A stretch of 64,000 nt of DNA, from the NCBI RefSeq assembly GCF_029892565.1, contig NZ_JARXVH010000002.1, positions 660,501 through 724,500 on the forward strand, given 5' to 3'. A program made the position numbers and the translations under genes. Within the stretch, counting starts at the first letter, position 1. Every line of letters starts with the position of its first letter. This document shows, piece after piece, positions 33,930 to 43,456 of the stretch. The notes below the pieces were generated by a model. It saw nothing but the letters and a program-made list of their open reading frames with translations. It was not told where the DNA came from and did not search any database. This stretch comes from Streptomyces pseudovenezuelae. GTDB taxonomy: Bacteria > Actinomycetota > Actinomycetes > Streptomycetales > Streptomycetaceae.

Positions 33930-34430
33930 TTGTCAAACGAAATGGAACGCGTACTCGCTGACCTGGGCAAAGTCATCCAGGACTACCAGTCCGCGGTCGA
34001 CGACTACGACCGCGAGACCGCCCGCCTCCTCGGCGTGAACGAAACCGATCTGCGCTGCCTGGAGCTACTGCTCGCCGCCGGCGAGCTCTCTCCGCGTGAA
34101 CTCAGCACCCGCCTGGGTCTGACCACCGGCAGCGTGACCGCCATGCTCGACCGCCTGGAGAACCTCGACCTGCTCAACCGCACCCCGCACCCGGTGGACC
34201 GCCGCAAGACCGTGGTGCGAGTGACCCCCGAGGGCGCCCGGCGCTGCTACGAGCTCATCGCCCCGCACATCGAGGACGGCGTGAAGGAGGTCAGCGCGAA
34301 GTACGGCGTCGAGCAGTTGCAGTTGGTCATGGACTTCCTGCGCACGACTACGACCATCCAGACCCGCCACACCGAGCGTCTGCGTGCCTTGCCCGCCCCC
34401 AAGTCGGAACGCGGGCGCCGGGGCAAGTAG
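33930..34430 (+). CDS. MarR-family transcriptional regulator
   Basis: The 166-residue protein starts at TTG with GGAGGGA 11 bp upstream; an internal ATG four codons later lacks a good ribosome site. It contains the MarR winged helix at about 45-115: LSPRELSTRLGLTTGSVTAML (helix-turn-helix, given by LSPREL and SVTAML), NRTPHPVDRRKTVVRVTPEG as the wing, and flanking dimer helices. The C-terminus is basic (RGRRGK). It is divergent from a DHA2 pump and probably represses it through the nested inverted repeats in the shared promoter. Confidence 0.88.
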   Translation: MSNEMERVLADLGKVIQDYQSAVDDYDRETARLLGVNETDLRCLELLLAAGELSPRELSTRLGLTTGSVTAMLDRLENLDLLNRTPHPVDRRKTVVRVTPEGARRCYELIAPHIEDGVKEVSAKYGVEQLQLVMDFLRTTTTIQTRHTERLRALPAPKSERGRRGK

Positions 34431-34725
34431 CGCTCCGCGTGGAGGCGCTGTTCGTCGCTCAAACTGTGTACGGCGCCCATGTGTTGGCGTGCGGAGGCCT
34501 CCATAGCGGATCGCGCTCGACGCCGGCCTGTGACGCCGTTCCCGTCAGACGCATCTCGGCAGGCGGAACCCTGGCCGCCTGCTCCTCCAGGCCATCCATC
34601 CAACGGCCGACCTCTGTCACCGATAACCCCCACGTACCCAGGTAACAGCGGTGCGTCCGAAGGTCGAGCAGCGCCGCCGAATGTCGTGCGGGCGCGATCG
34701 GGTTACGGAGATGTTGCGCGAAGTC
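34431..34725. other. Intergenic region, no recognised gene
   Basis: This stretch between the MarR stop and the LacI promoter contains no gene I can support. A short - strand frame at 34459-34620 (53 residues from GTG) stays open upstream without a start but has no recognisable motif. Confidence 0.4.
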
Positions 34726-34754
34726 TTGACGCGTCCCGCCGCGTTGCGTAGATA
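34726..34754 (+). promoter_or_regulatory. SigA-type promoter of the LacI/glycan locus
   Basis: TTGACG (-35) at 34726-34731 and TAGATA (-10) at 34749-34754 are separated by exactly 17 bp. Transcription would begin near 34761, inside the tandem palindromes, so bound LacI protein would block initiation. Confidence 0.6.
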
Positions 34755-34782
34755 TGACTGCGCAGTCATGACAGCGCAGTCA
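34755..34782. promoter_or_regulatory. Tandem LacI-type operators
   Basis: Two head-to-tail 14-bp units, TGACTGCGCAGTCA (34755-34768, perfect palindrome) and TGACAGCGCAGTCA (34769-34782, one mismatch), abut each other at the predicted start of transcription. LacI proteins bind such central-CG palindromes. Confidence 0.65.
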
Positions 34783-34830
34783 TGCATCGGACTGGGACTA
34801 GGATTCGACTGCCGGAAATCGGGAGACGCC

Positions 34831-35871
34831 ATGGCACCAGGGGCAGGGCGCGGCGCGGGAGCCGCGCCGCGCAGTGTGGATGTGGCGCGCCTGGCGGGCG
34901 TGTCGCAGAAGACGGTGTCCCGGGTGATGAACGACGAGCCGTACGTCTCGGAGGACGTACGCCGTCGGGTCCTGGCGGCGGCCGATGAACTCGGCTACCG
35001 CTCGAACAACGCGGCCCGCGCCCTGGCCTCCGGACGCACCCGCTCAATCGGAGTCGTGACGCTCGGCACCGCCCTGTACGGTCCGGCCTCGCTGCTCATG
35101 GGAGTCGAGCGTGCGGTGCGGGACACCGGCTACGCCCTCCGCGTGGTCAACACCATGGAGGGGGAGACGGCAGGCATCGCCGGGGCCGTGGGCTCGCTCC
35201 TGGACCAGGGCGTGGACGGCATCGTCATCTCCGAGCCGATCGACGAGCCGGGCGGCGCGGTTCTCTCCGCCCGGCTCGACGTACCGATCCTCGTCCTGGG
35301 CGCACCCCCGCCCTTCGCCGCACCCCACGTCGTGACGGCCGGCATCGTCTCCGATCAGATGGCGCGAGCGGCCACCGAGCACCTGCTGGAACTGGGCCAC
35401 ACCACCGTCCACCACCTGGCAGGCCCCCAGCGTTGGTACTCGGCCCGGGACCGCCTCGAAGGCTGGCGCGCGGCGCTCGCCGCACACGACCGGGCAGAGC
35501 CGCCGGTCGTGCAGGGCGACTGGTCGGCCGCCTCCGGCTACGCGGCCGGCCGCGAACTGGCCGCAGACCCCGGCGTGACCGCAGTGTTCGCCGCCAACGA
35601 CGACATGGCCATCGGCCTGATGCGTGCGCTGGCGGAAGCCGGCCGACGCGTGCCGGAGGACGTCAGCGTGGTCGGCTTCGACGACACCCCCGTCGCCGCG
35701 TACGTGACTCCGCCGTTGACCACGGTGCGTCAACCGTTCGACGCGATGGCGCAGGACGGCCTGAAACTCCTCGTGCACGCCATCGAGAGCCCGCAGGCGG
35801 ACCCGCTGCCGATGACCGACCCACCGGTCGAACTCGTCGTCCGCGCGTCGTCGGCGCCGCCGCTCCGCTAG
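34831..35871 (+). CDS. LacI-family transcriptional regulator
   Basis: The 346-residue protein has the LacI HTH at about 14-65 ([20 protein letters not shown], then [20 protein letters not shown] and the hinge [12 protein letters not shown]). The periplasmic-binding-protein-like sugar domain follows, with [25 protein letters not shown] and [26 protein letters not shown] at 34831 has GGGAGA six bases upstream. It lies first in a same-strand array with a sugar ABC importer, GH42 and a secreted propeller protein, so it probably represses this locus and itself through the tandem palindromes, with a galactoside-like inducer. Confidence 0.92.
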   Translation: MAPGAGRGAGAAPRSVDVARLAGVSQKTVSRVMNDEPYVSEDVRRRVLAAADELGYRSNNAARALASGRTRSIGVVTLGTALYGPASLLMGVERAVRDTGYALRVVNTMEGETAGIAGAVGSLLDQGVDGIVISEPIDEPGGAVLSARLDVPILVLGAPPPFAAPHVVTAGIVSDQMARAATEHLLELGHTTVHHLAGPQRWYSARDRLEGWRAALAAHDRAEPPVVQGDWSAASGYAAGRELAADPGVTAVFAANDDMAIGLMRALAEAGRRVPEDVSVVGFDDTPVAAYVTPPLTTVRQPFDAMAQDGLKLLVHAIESPQADPLPMTDPPVELVVRASSAPPLR

Positions 35872-35911
35872 TTGCTCCGCTGGGTCTGCGGTTCTTCGTC
35901 CGCGGGCCGGT

Positions 35912-35942
35912 GGGGGCTGGTCGCGCAGTTCCCCGCGCCCCT
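35912..35942. repeat. Dispersed Streptomyces intergenic repeat (GC-rich imperfect hairpin)
   Basis: The block GGGGCTGGTCGCGCAGTT followed by CCCCGCGCCCCT is, from memory, a very common intergenic repeat in Streptomyces chromosomes. It can fold by pairing GGGGC with GCCCC and probably acts as a terminator or transcript-end element between LacI and the ABC genes. Confidence 0.6.
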
Positions 35943-35959
35943 AATGGGCGCCTAACTCA

Positions 35960-35973
35960 CCGGAACTTTCCGG
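35960..35973. promoter_or_regulatory. Short inverted repeat upstream of sugar-binding protein gene
   Basis: CCGGAA (35960-35965) and TTCCGG (35968-35973) form a 6-bp inverted repeat with 2-bp spacer, 66 bp before the ABC operon start. It could be a protein-binding site; it differs from the LacI palindromes upstream. Confidence 0.3.
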
Positions 35974-36039
35974 TCTCGCCCTTTCAGCACGCCGTCGCCC
36001 GGTGTGCCGGTCCCTCACACCCATCCGCGGGAGTTCACC

Positions 36040-37428
36040 ATGTCCGGACCCTTCTCCAACTCCTCCTCGTCCCTGAGTCGTCGGGGCTTCCTCGCCGCCA
36101 CCGGCGCGGTGTCGCTGGCCGCCACACTGACCGCCTGCGGCGGCGACGGCGACGGTACGAGCGGCTCGTCGAGCAAGCCGGTCAGCCAGGCCGACATCGA
36201 CAAGGCCATGAAGACCCCGACCCAACTGACGTTCTGGACCTGGGTGCCGAACATCGACAAGGAGGTCGCCCTCTTCGAGAAGAAGTACCCGGCCGTCAAG
36301 GTGAAGGTCGTCAACGCCGGTCAGGGCACGCCCCAGTACACCAAGCTGCGGACCGCGCTGAAGGCGAACAGCGGTGCCCCGGACATGGTGCAGATGGAGT
36401 TCCAGGCGATTCCGACGTTCACCATCACCGACAGCCTGCTCGACCTCCGTCCCTACGGCGCCTCCGCGCTCAAGTCGACCTTCGTGGACTGGACGTGGGG
36501 CCAGGTCAGCGGCAGCGGCGGCGAGGTCTGGGCGATACCGCAGGACACCGGCCCGATGGGCATGCTGTACCGCAAGGACATCTTCGACCAGCACGGAATC
36601 CAAGTCCCCACCACCTGGGACGAGTTCGCAGCCGCCGCCCGCAAGCTGCACAAGGCCGACCCGGACGTCTACCTCACCAACCTCGCCGCCAACCAAGTCG
36701 CAGCCTGGCACGGCCTGTTGTGGCAGGCGGGCGCCAAGCCGTACGTCACCTCCGGCAAGAGCGACATCACCGTCAGCGTCGACGACGCGGTCTCCAAGAA
36801 GCTCGGCGAGTACTGGGGCACCCTCGCCAAGGACGGCGTGATCGGCGTGGAGCCGGACTTCACCGACGCCTGGTACGCGGCGCTCAACAAGGGCAAGTAC
36901 GCGACCTGGCTCACCGGAGCCTGGGGCCCGGCCTTCCTCTCCGGTTCGGCGAAGGCCACCTCCGGCAAGTGGCGCGCGGCCCCGCTCCCGCAGTGGGACG
37001 CGGCCAAGCCCAGCTCGGGCAACTGGGGCGGCTCGACCACCGCGGTCATCCGCTCCACCAAGAACCCCATCCAGGCAGCGGTGTTCGCCCAGTTCCTCAA
37101 CAGCGACCCCACCAGCGCCAAGATGTTCGCCACCGAGCAGTTCTTCTTCCCGGCGACCAAGACCCTGCTCGGCGAGGCGAGTTTCCTCGGTGACGCGCCC
37201 GCCTTCTACGGCGGCCAGAAGGTCAACCAGGTCTTCGCCGACATCAGCGCCCAGGTCGACCCCGCCTTCCAGTGGCCGCCGTTCCTCGACCGGGTCGCCA
37301 CGGACTGGACCGAGACCGTCGGCAAGTCCCTTGCCGACAAGACGGACACAGTCCGCGCGCTGGGCTCCTGGCAGTCGCGCATCACCACATTCGCGAAGAG
37401 CCAGGGCTTCACGGTCAAGGGAGCCTGA
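36040..37428 (+). CDS. ABC transporter sugar-binding lipoprotein (CUT1 family)
   Basis: The 462-residue protein has a signal with twin arginines (SRRGFLA, R14-R15) and a lipobox ending at C33 (TLTACGG), so it may be Tat-exported and lipid-anchored outside the membrane. The rest is a family 1 solute-binding fold: [65 protein letters not shown] and [14 protein letters not shown]. It delivers an oligosaccharide to the two permeases encoded 2 bp downstream. It is a paralogue of the binding protein at 62262-63599. The LacI gene upstream and GH42 downstream suggest galactosides. Confidence 0.9.
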   Translation: MSGPFSNSSSSLSRRGFLAATGAVSLAATLTACGGDGDGTSGSSSKPVSQADIDKAMKTPTQLTFWTWVPNIDKEVALFEKKYPAVKVKVVNAGQGTPQYTKLRTALKANSGAPDMVQMEFQAIPTFTITDSLLDLRPYGASALKSTFVDWTWGQVSGSGGEVWAIPQDTGPMGMLYRKDIFDQHGIQVPTTWDEFAAAARKLHKADPDVYLTNLAANQVAAWHGLLWQAGAKPYVTSGKSDITVSVDDAVSKKLGEYWGTLAKDGVIGVEPDFTDAWYAALNKGKYATWLTGAWGPAFLSGSAKATSGKWRAAPLPQWDAAKPSSGNWGGSTTAVIRSTKNPIQAAVFAQFLNSDPTSAKMFATEQFFFPATKTLLGEASFLGDAPAFYGGQKVNQVFADISAQVDPAFQWPPFLDRVATDWTETVGKSLADKTDTVRALGSWQSRITTFAKSQGFTVKGA

Positions 37429-37430
37429 CC

Positions 37431-38357
37431 ATGGCCGCCACCACAACGGCCGCCCGCACAGCGCCCTCCCGTACGAAGTCCCCACCCCGCCGACGCCACG
37501 GCAGGGCAGGAGTCCTGTTCATCGCCCCGTTCATGGCGCTGTTCCTGCTCCTCTTCCTAGCCCCGCTCGGCTACGCCGCCTACCTGAGCCTCTTCCAGGA
37601 ACGCCTCATCGGAGGCTCGACGTTCGTGGGCCTGGACAACTACGTCACCGCCCTCAAGGACCCACTCCTCCTCAAGGGCATAGGCCGCGTAGCCCTGTTC
37701 TTCGTCATCCAGGTCCCCGTGATGCTGCTGCTGGCCCTGGCGTTCGCGCTCGCACTGGACAGCGGCCTGCTGCGGCTGGCCGGGGTGATCCGCCTAGGCA
37801 TCTTCGTCCCGTACGCCGTCCCCAGCGTGATCGCCACCCTCATGTGGGGCTACCTCTACGGCCCCGACTTCGGCCCCTTCGCCCAGATCAGCCACGACCT
37901 CCACCTGCCGGCCCCGCACTTCCTCTCCGACAGCTGGATGCTCGGCAGCCTCGCGAACATCGTCACCTGGGAGTTCGTCGGCTACAACATGATCATCCTG
38001 TACGCCGCCCTGCGCACCATCCCCGCCGAGCTGTACGAGGCGGCCGCCATGGACGGCGCCGGCGCCTGGCGCATCGCCTGGTCCATCAAACTCCCCGCAC
38101 TGCGCCCGGCGTTGACCCTCACCCTGCTCTTCTCGGTGATCGGCAGCTTCCAACTCTTCAACGAACCCAACCTGTTGATGAAGGTCGCCCCGGACGTCAT
38201 CGACAGCTCCTACACCGCCAACCTCTACGCCTACTCCGTCGCCTTCATCAGCCAGCAGACCAACTACGCGGCCACGGTGTCCTTCATCCTCGGGCTGGTC
38301 ATCGTGATCGTGTCGTACGCCTTCCTGCTCACGGCGAACCGCAGGAGGACCGCATGA
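37431..38357 (+). CDS. Sugar ABC transporter permease, MalF-like
   Basis: The 308-residue protein has a basic N-terminus and six hydrophobic helices. The inner-membrane loop that docks the ATPase (EAA motif) reads ELYEAAAMDGAGAWRIAWSIKLP near residues 200-225. Other family segments are FIAPFMALFLLLFLAPLGYAAYLS and TWEFVGYNMIILYAAL. It forms a heterodimer with the next gene product, with which it overlaps by 4 bp (ATGA). It starts 2 bp after the binding-protein stop. No ATPase gene is present in the locus, as is usual for Streptomyces sugar importers that share MsiK. Confidence 0.92.
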   Translation: MAATTTAARTAPSRTKSPPRRRHGRAGVLFIAPFMALFLLLFLAPLGYAAYLSLFQERLIGGSTFVGLDNYVTALKDPLLLKGIGRVALFFVIQVPVMLLLALAFALALDSGLLRLAGVIRLGIFVPYAVPSVIATLMWGYLYGPDFGPFAQISHDLHLPAPHFLSDSWMLGSLANIVTWEFVGYNMIILYAALRTIPAELYEAAAMDGAGAWRIAWSIKLPALRPALTLTLLFSVIGSFQLFNEPNLLMKVAPDVIDSSYTANLYAYSVAFISQQTNYAATVSFILGLVIVIVSYAFLLTANRRRTA

Positions 38358-39292
38358 CCACCGTGACCCCCGCGGTCCCGACCGCCTCGAAGACGCGGGG
38401 ACTCCCCGCCGAGGCCCGGACACGCCGACGCCCGTCGTCGACCCACCGCCGCAGCACCCCGCTCACGATCGCCATGCTGGCCGTCCTGGCGTACTTCCTG
38501 CTCCCGCTGTGCTGGCTGCTGATCGCCTCCACCAAGAGCACCCAGGACCTGTTCAACAGCTTCGGCCTGTGGTTCTCGCACGCGCCGCAACTGCTGTCGA
38601 ACATCAAGGCCACCTTCACCCAGGACGACGGCGTGTTCGGCCGCTGGCTGCTCAACACGGTCCTGTACGCCGGGGTGAGCGCACTCGGCGCGGCGTTGCT
38701 CGCGGCGGCGGCCGGCTACGGCTTCGCCAAGTACCGCTTCCGCGGCCATGGCGCGGCCTTCAACCTGGTGCTCGGCGCCATCATGATCCCGACCACCGCC
38801 CTGGCGATCCCCACCTATCTGCTGTTCGCCAAGGCAGGCCTGGTCAACACCCCTTGGGCGGTGATCCTGCCGTCCCTCATCAGTCCGTTCGGCCTCTACC
38901 TCATGCGCATCTATGCCGAGGACGCCGTCCCCGACAGCCTCATCGAGGCCGCCCGCATGGACGGCGCCGGAGAGTTCCGGATCTTCTGCACGATCGGGCT
39001 ACGGCTGCTCGCCCCCGGCCTGGTGACGGTCATCCTCTTCACGCTCGTCGCCACCTGGAACAACTACTTCCTGCCGCTGATCATGCTCAACGACCCGGAT
39101 CTGTACCCGATCACGGTCGGGCTCTCCTCCTGGGCCGCCCAGGCGCAGAACGGCGGCGCCGGAGCCAGCAGCGACATGCTCGCCCTCGTCGTGACCGGCT
39201 CCCTGATCTCGATCGTCCCGCTCGTCCTGGCCTTCCTGCTGCTCCAGCGGTACTGGCAGAGCGGCCTGGCCACCGGCGGCGTCAAGCAGTAG
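38354..39292 (+). CDS. Sugar ABC transporter permease, MalG-like
   Basis: The 312-residue protein has a disordered basic N-terminus (1-38), then six transmembrane helices. The EAA loop is SLIEAARMDGAGEFRIFCTIGLRLL near 200-225. Conserved blocks include DDGVFGRWLLNTVLYAG, GYGFAKYRFRG and MIPTTALAIPTYLLF, which closely match the permease at 60450-61307, showing the two loci are paralogous. It pairs with the MalF-like permease encoded just before. GH42 follows after 55 bp, preceded by CGGAGG. Confidence 0.92.
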   Translation: MTTVTPAVPTASKTRGLPAEARTRRRPSSTHRRSTPLTIAMLAVLAYFLLPLCWLLIASTKSTQDLFNSFGLWFSHAPQLLSNIKATFTQDDGVFGRWLLNTVLYAGVSALGAALLAAAAGYGFAKYRFRGHGAAFNLVLGAIMIPTTALAIPTYLLFAKAGLVNTPWAVILPSLISPFGLYLMRIYAEDAVPDSLIEAARMDGAGEFRIFCTIGLRLLAPGLVTVILFTLVATWNNYFLPLIMLNDPDLYPITVGLSSWAAQAQNGGAGASSDMLALVVTGSLISIVPLVLAFLLLQRYWQSGLATGGVKQ

Positions 39293-39347
39293 CCGGCAGC
39301 TCCCTCCCGGTACCCCCCAACACCCCCTGCACTCCGGAGGTTTGTCC

Positions 39348-41504
39348 ATGGCGGATCTGCCCGCCCGCGTTCTGTTCGGCGCTGCCTACTACCACGAGTA
39401 CCAGCCCGCCTACGGCCCGGACGTACGGCCCGACGAGCAGCTCAAGACCGACCTCGACCTGATGGCAGAGGCGCACTTCACCGTCATCCGGGTCGGCGAG
39501 TCGGTCTGGTCGACCTGGGAACCCGAGAACGGCCGCTTCGAACTCGACTGGCTGCAACCGGTGTTGGACGGCGCCCACGAACGCGGCATCTCCGTCATCC
39601 TCGGCACCCCCACCTACGCGGTACCGCCGTGGCTGGCCCGCCACTACCCGGAGATCACCGGAGAACGGCGCACCGGCGAGCGCATCGGCTGGGGCGCCCG
39701 GCAGGAAGTCGACTTCACCCACCCCGCGTTCCGCTTCCACGCCGAGCGGATCATCCGGAAGATCGTCGCCCGGTACGCCGACCACCCGGCGGTCATCGGT
39801 TTCCAGGTCGACAACGAACCGGGCCTGGAGCTGTTCCACAACCGAGGCGTCTTCCAACGCTTCACCGACCACCTACGCGCCAAGTACGGGGACGTCGAGA
39901 CCCTCAACCGCGAGTGGGGCCTGGTCTATTGGTCCCACCGCCTCTCCACATGGGCCGACCTGTGGACCCCCGACGGCAACGCACAGCCCCAATACGACGT
40001 CGCCTGGCGGGAGTTCCAGTCCCGCCAGTGCACCGAGTTCATCGGCTGGCAGGCCGACATCGTCCGCGAGTACGCCCGCCCCGAGCACTTCGTCACCACC
40101 TGCATCTCCTACAAGCGGCCGGCGGTCGAGGACGACGAGCTCACCGACCGACTCGACATCGCCACCGGCAACCCGTACTACGACATGCAGGACGGCCTGC
40201 TCCTGCCCGACCCCACCCCGGACACCCACGAACAGAAGTGGAAGACCACCGGCGTCTGGTCGCTCCACCAGACCGCCGACTGGATGTTCTCCTCCCGACA
40301 GGAGCCGTTCCTGGTCACCGAGACCAACGCCAACTCCATCGGCATGGCCTGGGACAACCGCCCCGCCTACGACGGCCAGTGGCGCCAGGCCGCCTGGGCT
40401 CTCGTCGGCCGCGGTGCCCGCATGATCGAGTACTGGCAGTGGCAGACCCTGCGCTTCGGCGCGGAGACCTACTGGGGCGGAGTCCTCCCGCACAGCGGCC
40501 GACCGGGCCGCACCTACGCCGAACTGGCCCGGCTGGGGGAGGAGTTCGAGACCGCGGGCCCACTCGTCGCGGGCCTTGAGCCGGACGCCGACATCACGAT
40601 CGTCTACTCCACCCCGAGCAAGTGGCTGATGCAGAAACACCCGCCCCTCGCGACCCCGGACGGCGAACCGGACCCCGCCGCCTACCACCGCATCCTCGAT
40701 CCCTTCTACCGCGGCGCCTTCGACGCCGGACGCCAGGTCCGCGTCGTCCACGCCCGCCAACTGCACGACCCGCGCGGCGAACGGGCTGGCCTGACCCCCG
40801 AGGAGGCGGCACACCGCCACCCCGTCCTCGTCGTCCCCGCCCTGTACCTCGCCGACGACACCACGCTCGACTGGTTCGCCGCCTACGCTCACGCCGGCGG
40901 CCACCTGGTCCTCGGTCCGCGCACCGGCTACGCCGACCACGAGGCACGAGCCCGGCACGAATCGGCTCCCGCCCGTCTCACCGGCGCCGCGGGAGTGTCG
41001 TACGACGAATTCAGCAACCTCACCCACGCCGTCCCCGTCCGACCCGTCCCCGACAGCCCCCTCCCCCTGCCGGAGACCGCGACGGCGACGCACTGGGCGG
41101 ACGGCCTGACCGTCACCGACGCCGAGGTCCTCGCGGCGTACGAGCACCCGCACTTCGGCCGTTGGCCCGCCGTGACCACTCGCCGTCATGGGGAGGGCCG
41201 GGTCACGTACGTCGGCACCGTCCCTGGCCGCGACCTCGCTCGTGCCCTGGCCGAGTGGCTGGCGCCCGTGGCCCGCAGCGGATGGGGGAATCCGCCGACG
41301 TCGGTCACGGTGACGACCGGCACCTCGCCCGACGGCCGCCGGGTGCACATCGTCCACAACTGGAGCTGGGAGCCCGCCCGTTCGGCGGCGCCGGTCGATC
41401 TCGTCGACGCGCTGAACGGCACGTCCCTCCCCACGGGTTCGGTGCTGGAGCTCGGCCCGTGGGACGTACGCGTACTCGTTTCTCCGACGGACTCGAAGGA
41501 GTAG
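39348..41504 (+). CDS. Beta-galactosidase, glycoside hydrolase family 42
   Basis: The 718-residue protein lacks a signal peptide, so it should act in the cytoplasm on imported galactosides. GH42 features are LFGAAYYHEYQP near 9-20, DFTHPAFRFHAERIIRKIV, the acid/base Glu in FQVDNEPG (E157), WREFQSRQCTEFI, and the nucleophile in LVTETNA (E325), with the family Trp-rich YWQWQTLRFG. Domain B (trimerisation) and a C-terminal beta domain follow. The length is typical. ATG at 39348 is spaced 7 bp from GGAGG; an in-frame TTG at 39342 is too close. Alpha-L-arabinopyranosidase activity occurs in the same family and cannot be excluded. Confidence 0.92.
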   Translation: MADLPARVLFGAAYYHEYQPAYGPDVRPDEQLKTDLDLMAEAHFTVIRVGESVWSTWEPENGRFELDWLQPVLDGAHERGISVILGTPTYAVPPWLARHYPEITGERRTGERIGWGARQEVDFTHPAFRFHAERIIRKIVARYADHPAVIGFQVDNEPGLELFHNRGVFQRFTDHLRAKYGDVETLNREWGLVYWSHRLSTWADLWTPDGNAQPQYDVAWREFQSRQCTEFIGWQADIVREYARPEHFVTTCISYKRPAVEDDELTDRLDIATGNPYYDMQDGLLLPDPTPDTHEQKWKTTGVWSLHQTADWMFSSRQEPFLVTETNANSIGMAWDNRPAYDGQWRQAAWALVGRGARMIEYWQWQTLRFGAETYWGGVLPHSGRPGRTYAELARLGEEFETAGPLVAGLEPDADITIVYSTPSKWLMQKHPPLATPDGEPDPAAYHRILDPFYRGAFDAGRQVRVVHARQLHDPRGERAGLTPEEAAHRHPVLVVPALYLADDTTLDWFAAYAHAGGHLVLGPRTGYADHEARARHESAPARLTGAAGVSYDEFSNLTHAVPVRPVPDSPLPLPETATATHWADGLTVTDAEVLAAYEHPHFGRWPAVTTRRHGEGRVTYVGTVPGRDLARALAEWLAPVARSGWGNPPTSVTVTTGTSPDGRRVHIVHNWSWEPARSAAPVDLVDALNGTSLPTGSVLELGPWDVRVLVSPTDSKE

Positions 41505-41506
41505 CG

Positions 41507-43330
41507 GTGCAAGGAGTGGCTGTGCAGAGATGCAGAGCGGTGAAGGTGCTGGGTACGTTCGCCGGGGCAGCCGCGATGCTGGCGATACCGATGGCCACCA
41601 GTGCGCAGGCGTACAACCCGACAGGCGGAATCCTCTACCAACTCGGCAGTGAACCGTGTCTGAAGGGCCGGGGTAACTGCGCCGTCTACCCGAAGTCCGC
41701 GCAACTGCCCGGCGGACGCCTGGTCGCGTCGTTCGAGAGGTCCACCGTCGTACCGGCGACCGGCAGCGCCGACGGACAGACGCTCCCGGTGTACAAGAGC
41801 GACGACCACGGGACGAGCTGGCAGCCGCTGTCGGAGGTCAAGGCTCCTGCCTACCTGTCCAGCGATCCCAAGTACGCGAAGTACACGAGCAATTGGACCA
41901 ACCCCTACCTCTACACGCTTCCGCAGGACGTCGGAAGACTGAAGCGGGGCACCCTGCTCCTCGCCAGTGTCGTGTCGGGCGACGACCAGTACTACCAGGA
42001 GCACAAGGCGGCCGACCCCAACTGGACGCCCTCCAACGACGGCGACCGCAGCGACCTCGCCATCGCCCTGTACTCCAGCACCGACAAGGGCAGGTCGTGG
42101 AAGGTCGTCAACGTCATCGCGACCGGCGGCTGGCAGGGCGGCAGCGCGGGCGCGATCGGCCAGAACGTCGCCACGGCCAACACCGACAGACAGGTGGATC
42201 CCCTCTGGGAGCCCTACCTGATGGTCCACAAGGGCAAGTTGGTCTGCTACTACTCCGACGAGAACGACTACACAGGCTTCAACGCGACCACCGGCGTCCC
42301 GACCCTGGACCCCGCGAACGACACCGCCACCGACTCGCACGGCCAGATCCTCGCCCACAAGACCTGGGACGGCCGCAGTACGCGCTGGAGCGGACCCGTC
42401 GTCGACGTCGCGGGACTGACCCAGAACATGGGCGGCGGCAAGACCGAGATCGGCGGCGGACGCCCGGGCATGACGAACGTGGTGCGGACCACGGACGGCA
42501 AGTGGCTCCTGACGTACGAGTATTGGGGCGGCGGAACCAACACCCGGTACGTGCTCGCCGACAACCCGCTCGAGTTCTACCGGGGTTCGGCGACAGGGGG
42601 TGCCATCACGTCGCTGCCGGTCGACACCGGCTCCCATGCGCTCGCGACGGGCGGCAGTCCGGTCGTCATCAGGCTGCCCGGCGGAAGCCTGGTCTACAAC
42701 GCGGCGGGCAGCGGCAACGTCTGGGTCAACAAGAGCGGCCGCAGCGACGGAGTCTGGAAGGAGAACCAGACGACCTCGCGGGCCGGCTACAGCCGCAACC
42801 TGCAGTACGTCGACGGCACCGGCCGCATCGCGATCCTCAACAACCAGGGCACCTCGACGATCGCTTACGCCGAGGTCGACCTCGGCCGATCGGAAGGCGC
42901 CTACTACCGGTTGGTGAACCGGCAGACCGGCCAGGTGATCGGCACCGGCGGCAAGACGAACGACGCGAACATCGGCAACGGGGACGTTCCTGACGTCGTC
43001 CTGGAGGACCGCGGCTCCGCTGCGAACCCGGACACCCAGTACTGGCACACGGTGAACGAACCGAACGGCGGCGTAACGCTGTTGAACAAGTCGGGCGGCC
43101 GTGCGGCGGCGATCTGGACGGGCAACGCCACGGTCGGCCAGTGGATCGGCCAGTGGGTCGACAACAGTGCCACCGGCAGCTGGAACCTGGTCAAGACCGG
43201 CCACGGGTTCTACAAGTTGCAGTCGGTCAAGAACACGAGCCTGTACCTGACGGGCGCGTCCGACGGGTCGCCACTGACCTTGCAGAACGCGGCGACGGAC
43301 GGCTCACAGGAGTGGAGGCTCGTCCCGTAG
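41507..43330 (+). CDS. Secreted sialidase-fold (BNR propeller) glycosidase-like protein with C-terminal ricin B lectin
   Basis: The 607-residue protein has a signal peptide ending near SAQAYN. Residues about 35-430 form a propeller with Asp-box-like turns (KSDDHGTSWQPL; SSTDKGRSWKVV), as in sialidases and GH93-type exo-arabinanases. Residues about 450-607 form a ricin-type trefoil (YYRLVNRQTGQVIGTGG, then DGSQEWRLVP). It is likely to attack or bind plant or microbial glycan outside the cell and feed the ABC importer. Three in-frame GTG codons (41507, 41516, 41522) could start it; two have AAGGAG at good spacing. It starts 2 bp after GH42, so it is in the same operon. Substrate is unknown. Confidence 0.78.
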   Translation: MQGVAVQRCRAVKVLGTFAGAAAMLAIPMATSAQAYNPTGGILYQLGSEPCLKGRGNCAVYPKSAQLPGGRLVASFERSTVVPATGSADGQTLPVYKSDDHGTSWQPLSEVKAPAYLSSDPKYAKYTSNWTNPYLYTLPQDVGRLKRGTLLLASVVSGDDQYYQEHKAADPNWTPSNDGDRSDLAIALYSSTDKGRSWKVVNVIATGGWQGGSAGAIGQNVATANTDRQVDPLWEPYLMVHKGKLVCYYSDENDYTGFNATTGVPTLDPANDTATDSHGQILAHKTWDGRSTRWSGPVVDVAGLTQNMGGGKTEIGGGRPGMTNVVRTTDGKWLLTYEYWGGGTNTRYVLADNPLEFYRGSATGGAITSLPVDTGSHALATGGSPVVIRLPGGSLVYNAAGSGNVWVNKSGRSDGVWKENQTTSRAGYSRNLQYVDGTGRIAILNNQGTSTIAYAEVDLGRSEGAYYRLVNRQTGQVIGTGGKTNDANIGNGDVPDVVLEDRGSAANPDTQYWHTVNEPNGGVTLLNKSGGRAAAIWTGNATVGQWIGQWVDNSATGSWNLVKTGHGFYKLQSVKNTSLYLTGASDGSPLTLQNAATDGSQEWRLVP

Positions 43331-43456
43331 CCGCCGTCCTTCGAGGCACTGTGGTGGCATGCGGGTTCGCTCGCTAGGCTGCCGCGCAGAATCGGGATCG
43401 TCAACGCGCCGGTGGCTGGGTAGCGCGTCTTTCAGACGTGCTCATTGGAGACACCA

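Noticed and set aside
34459..34620. Short - strand frame of 53 codons from GTG, open further upstream without a start
   Set aside because: No ribosome site, no recognisable motif, and open frames of this size arise by chance at this GC content.
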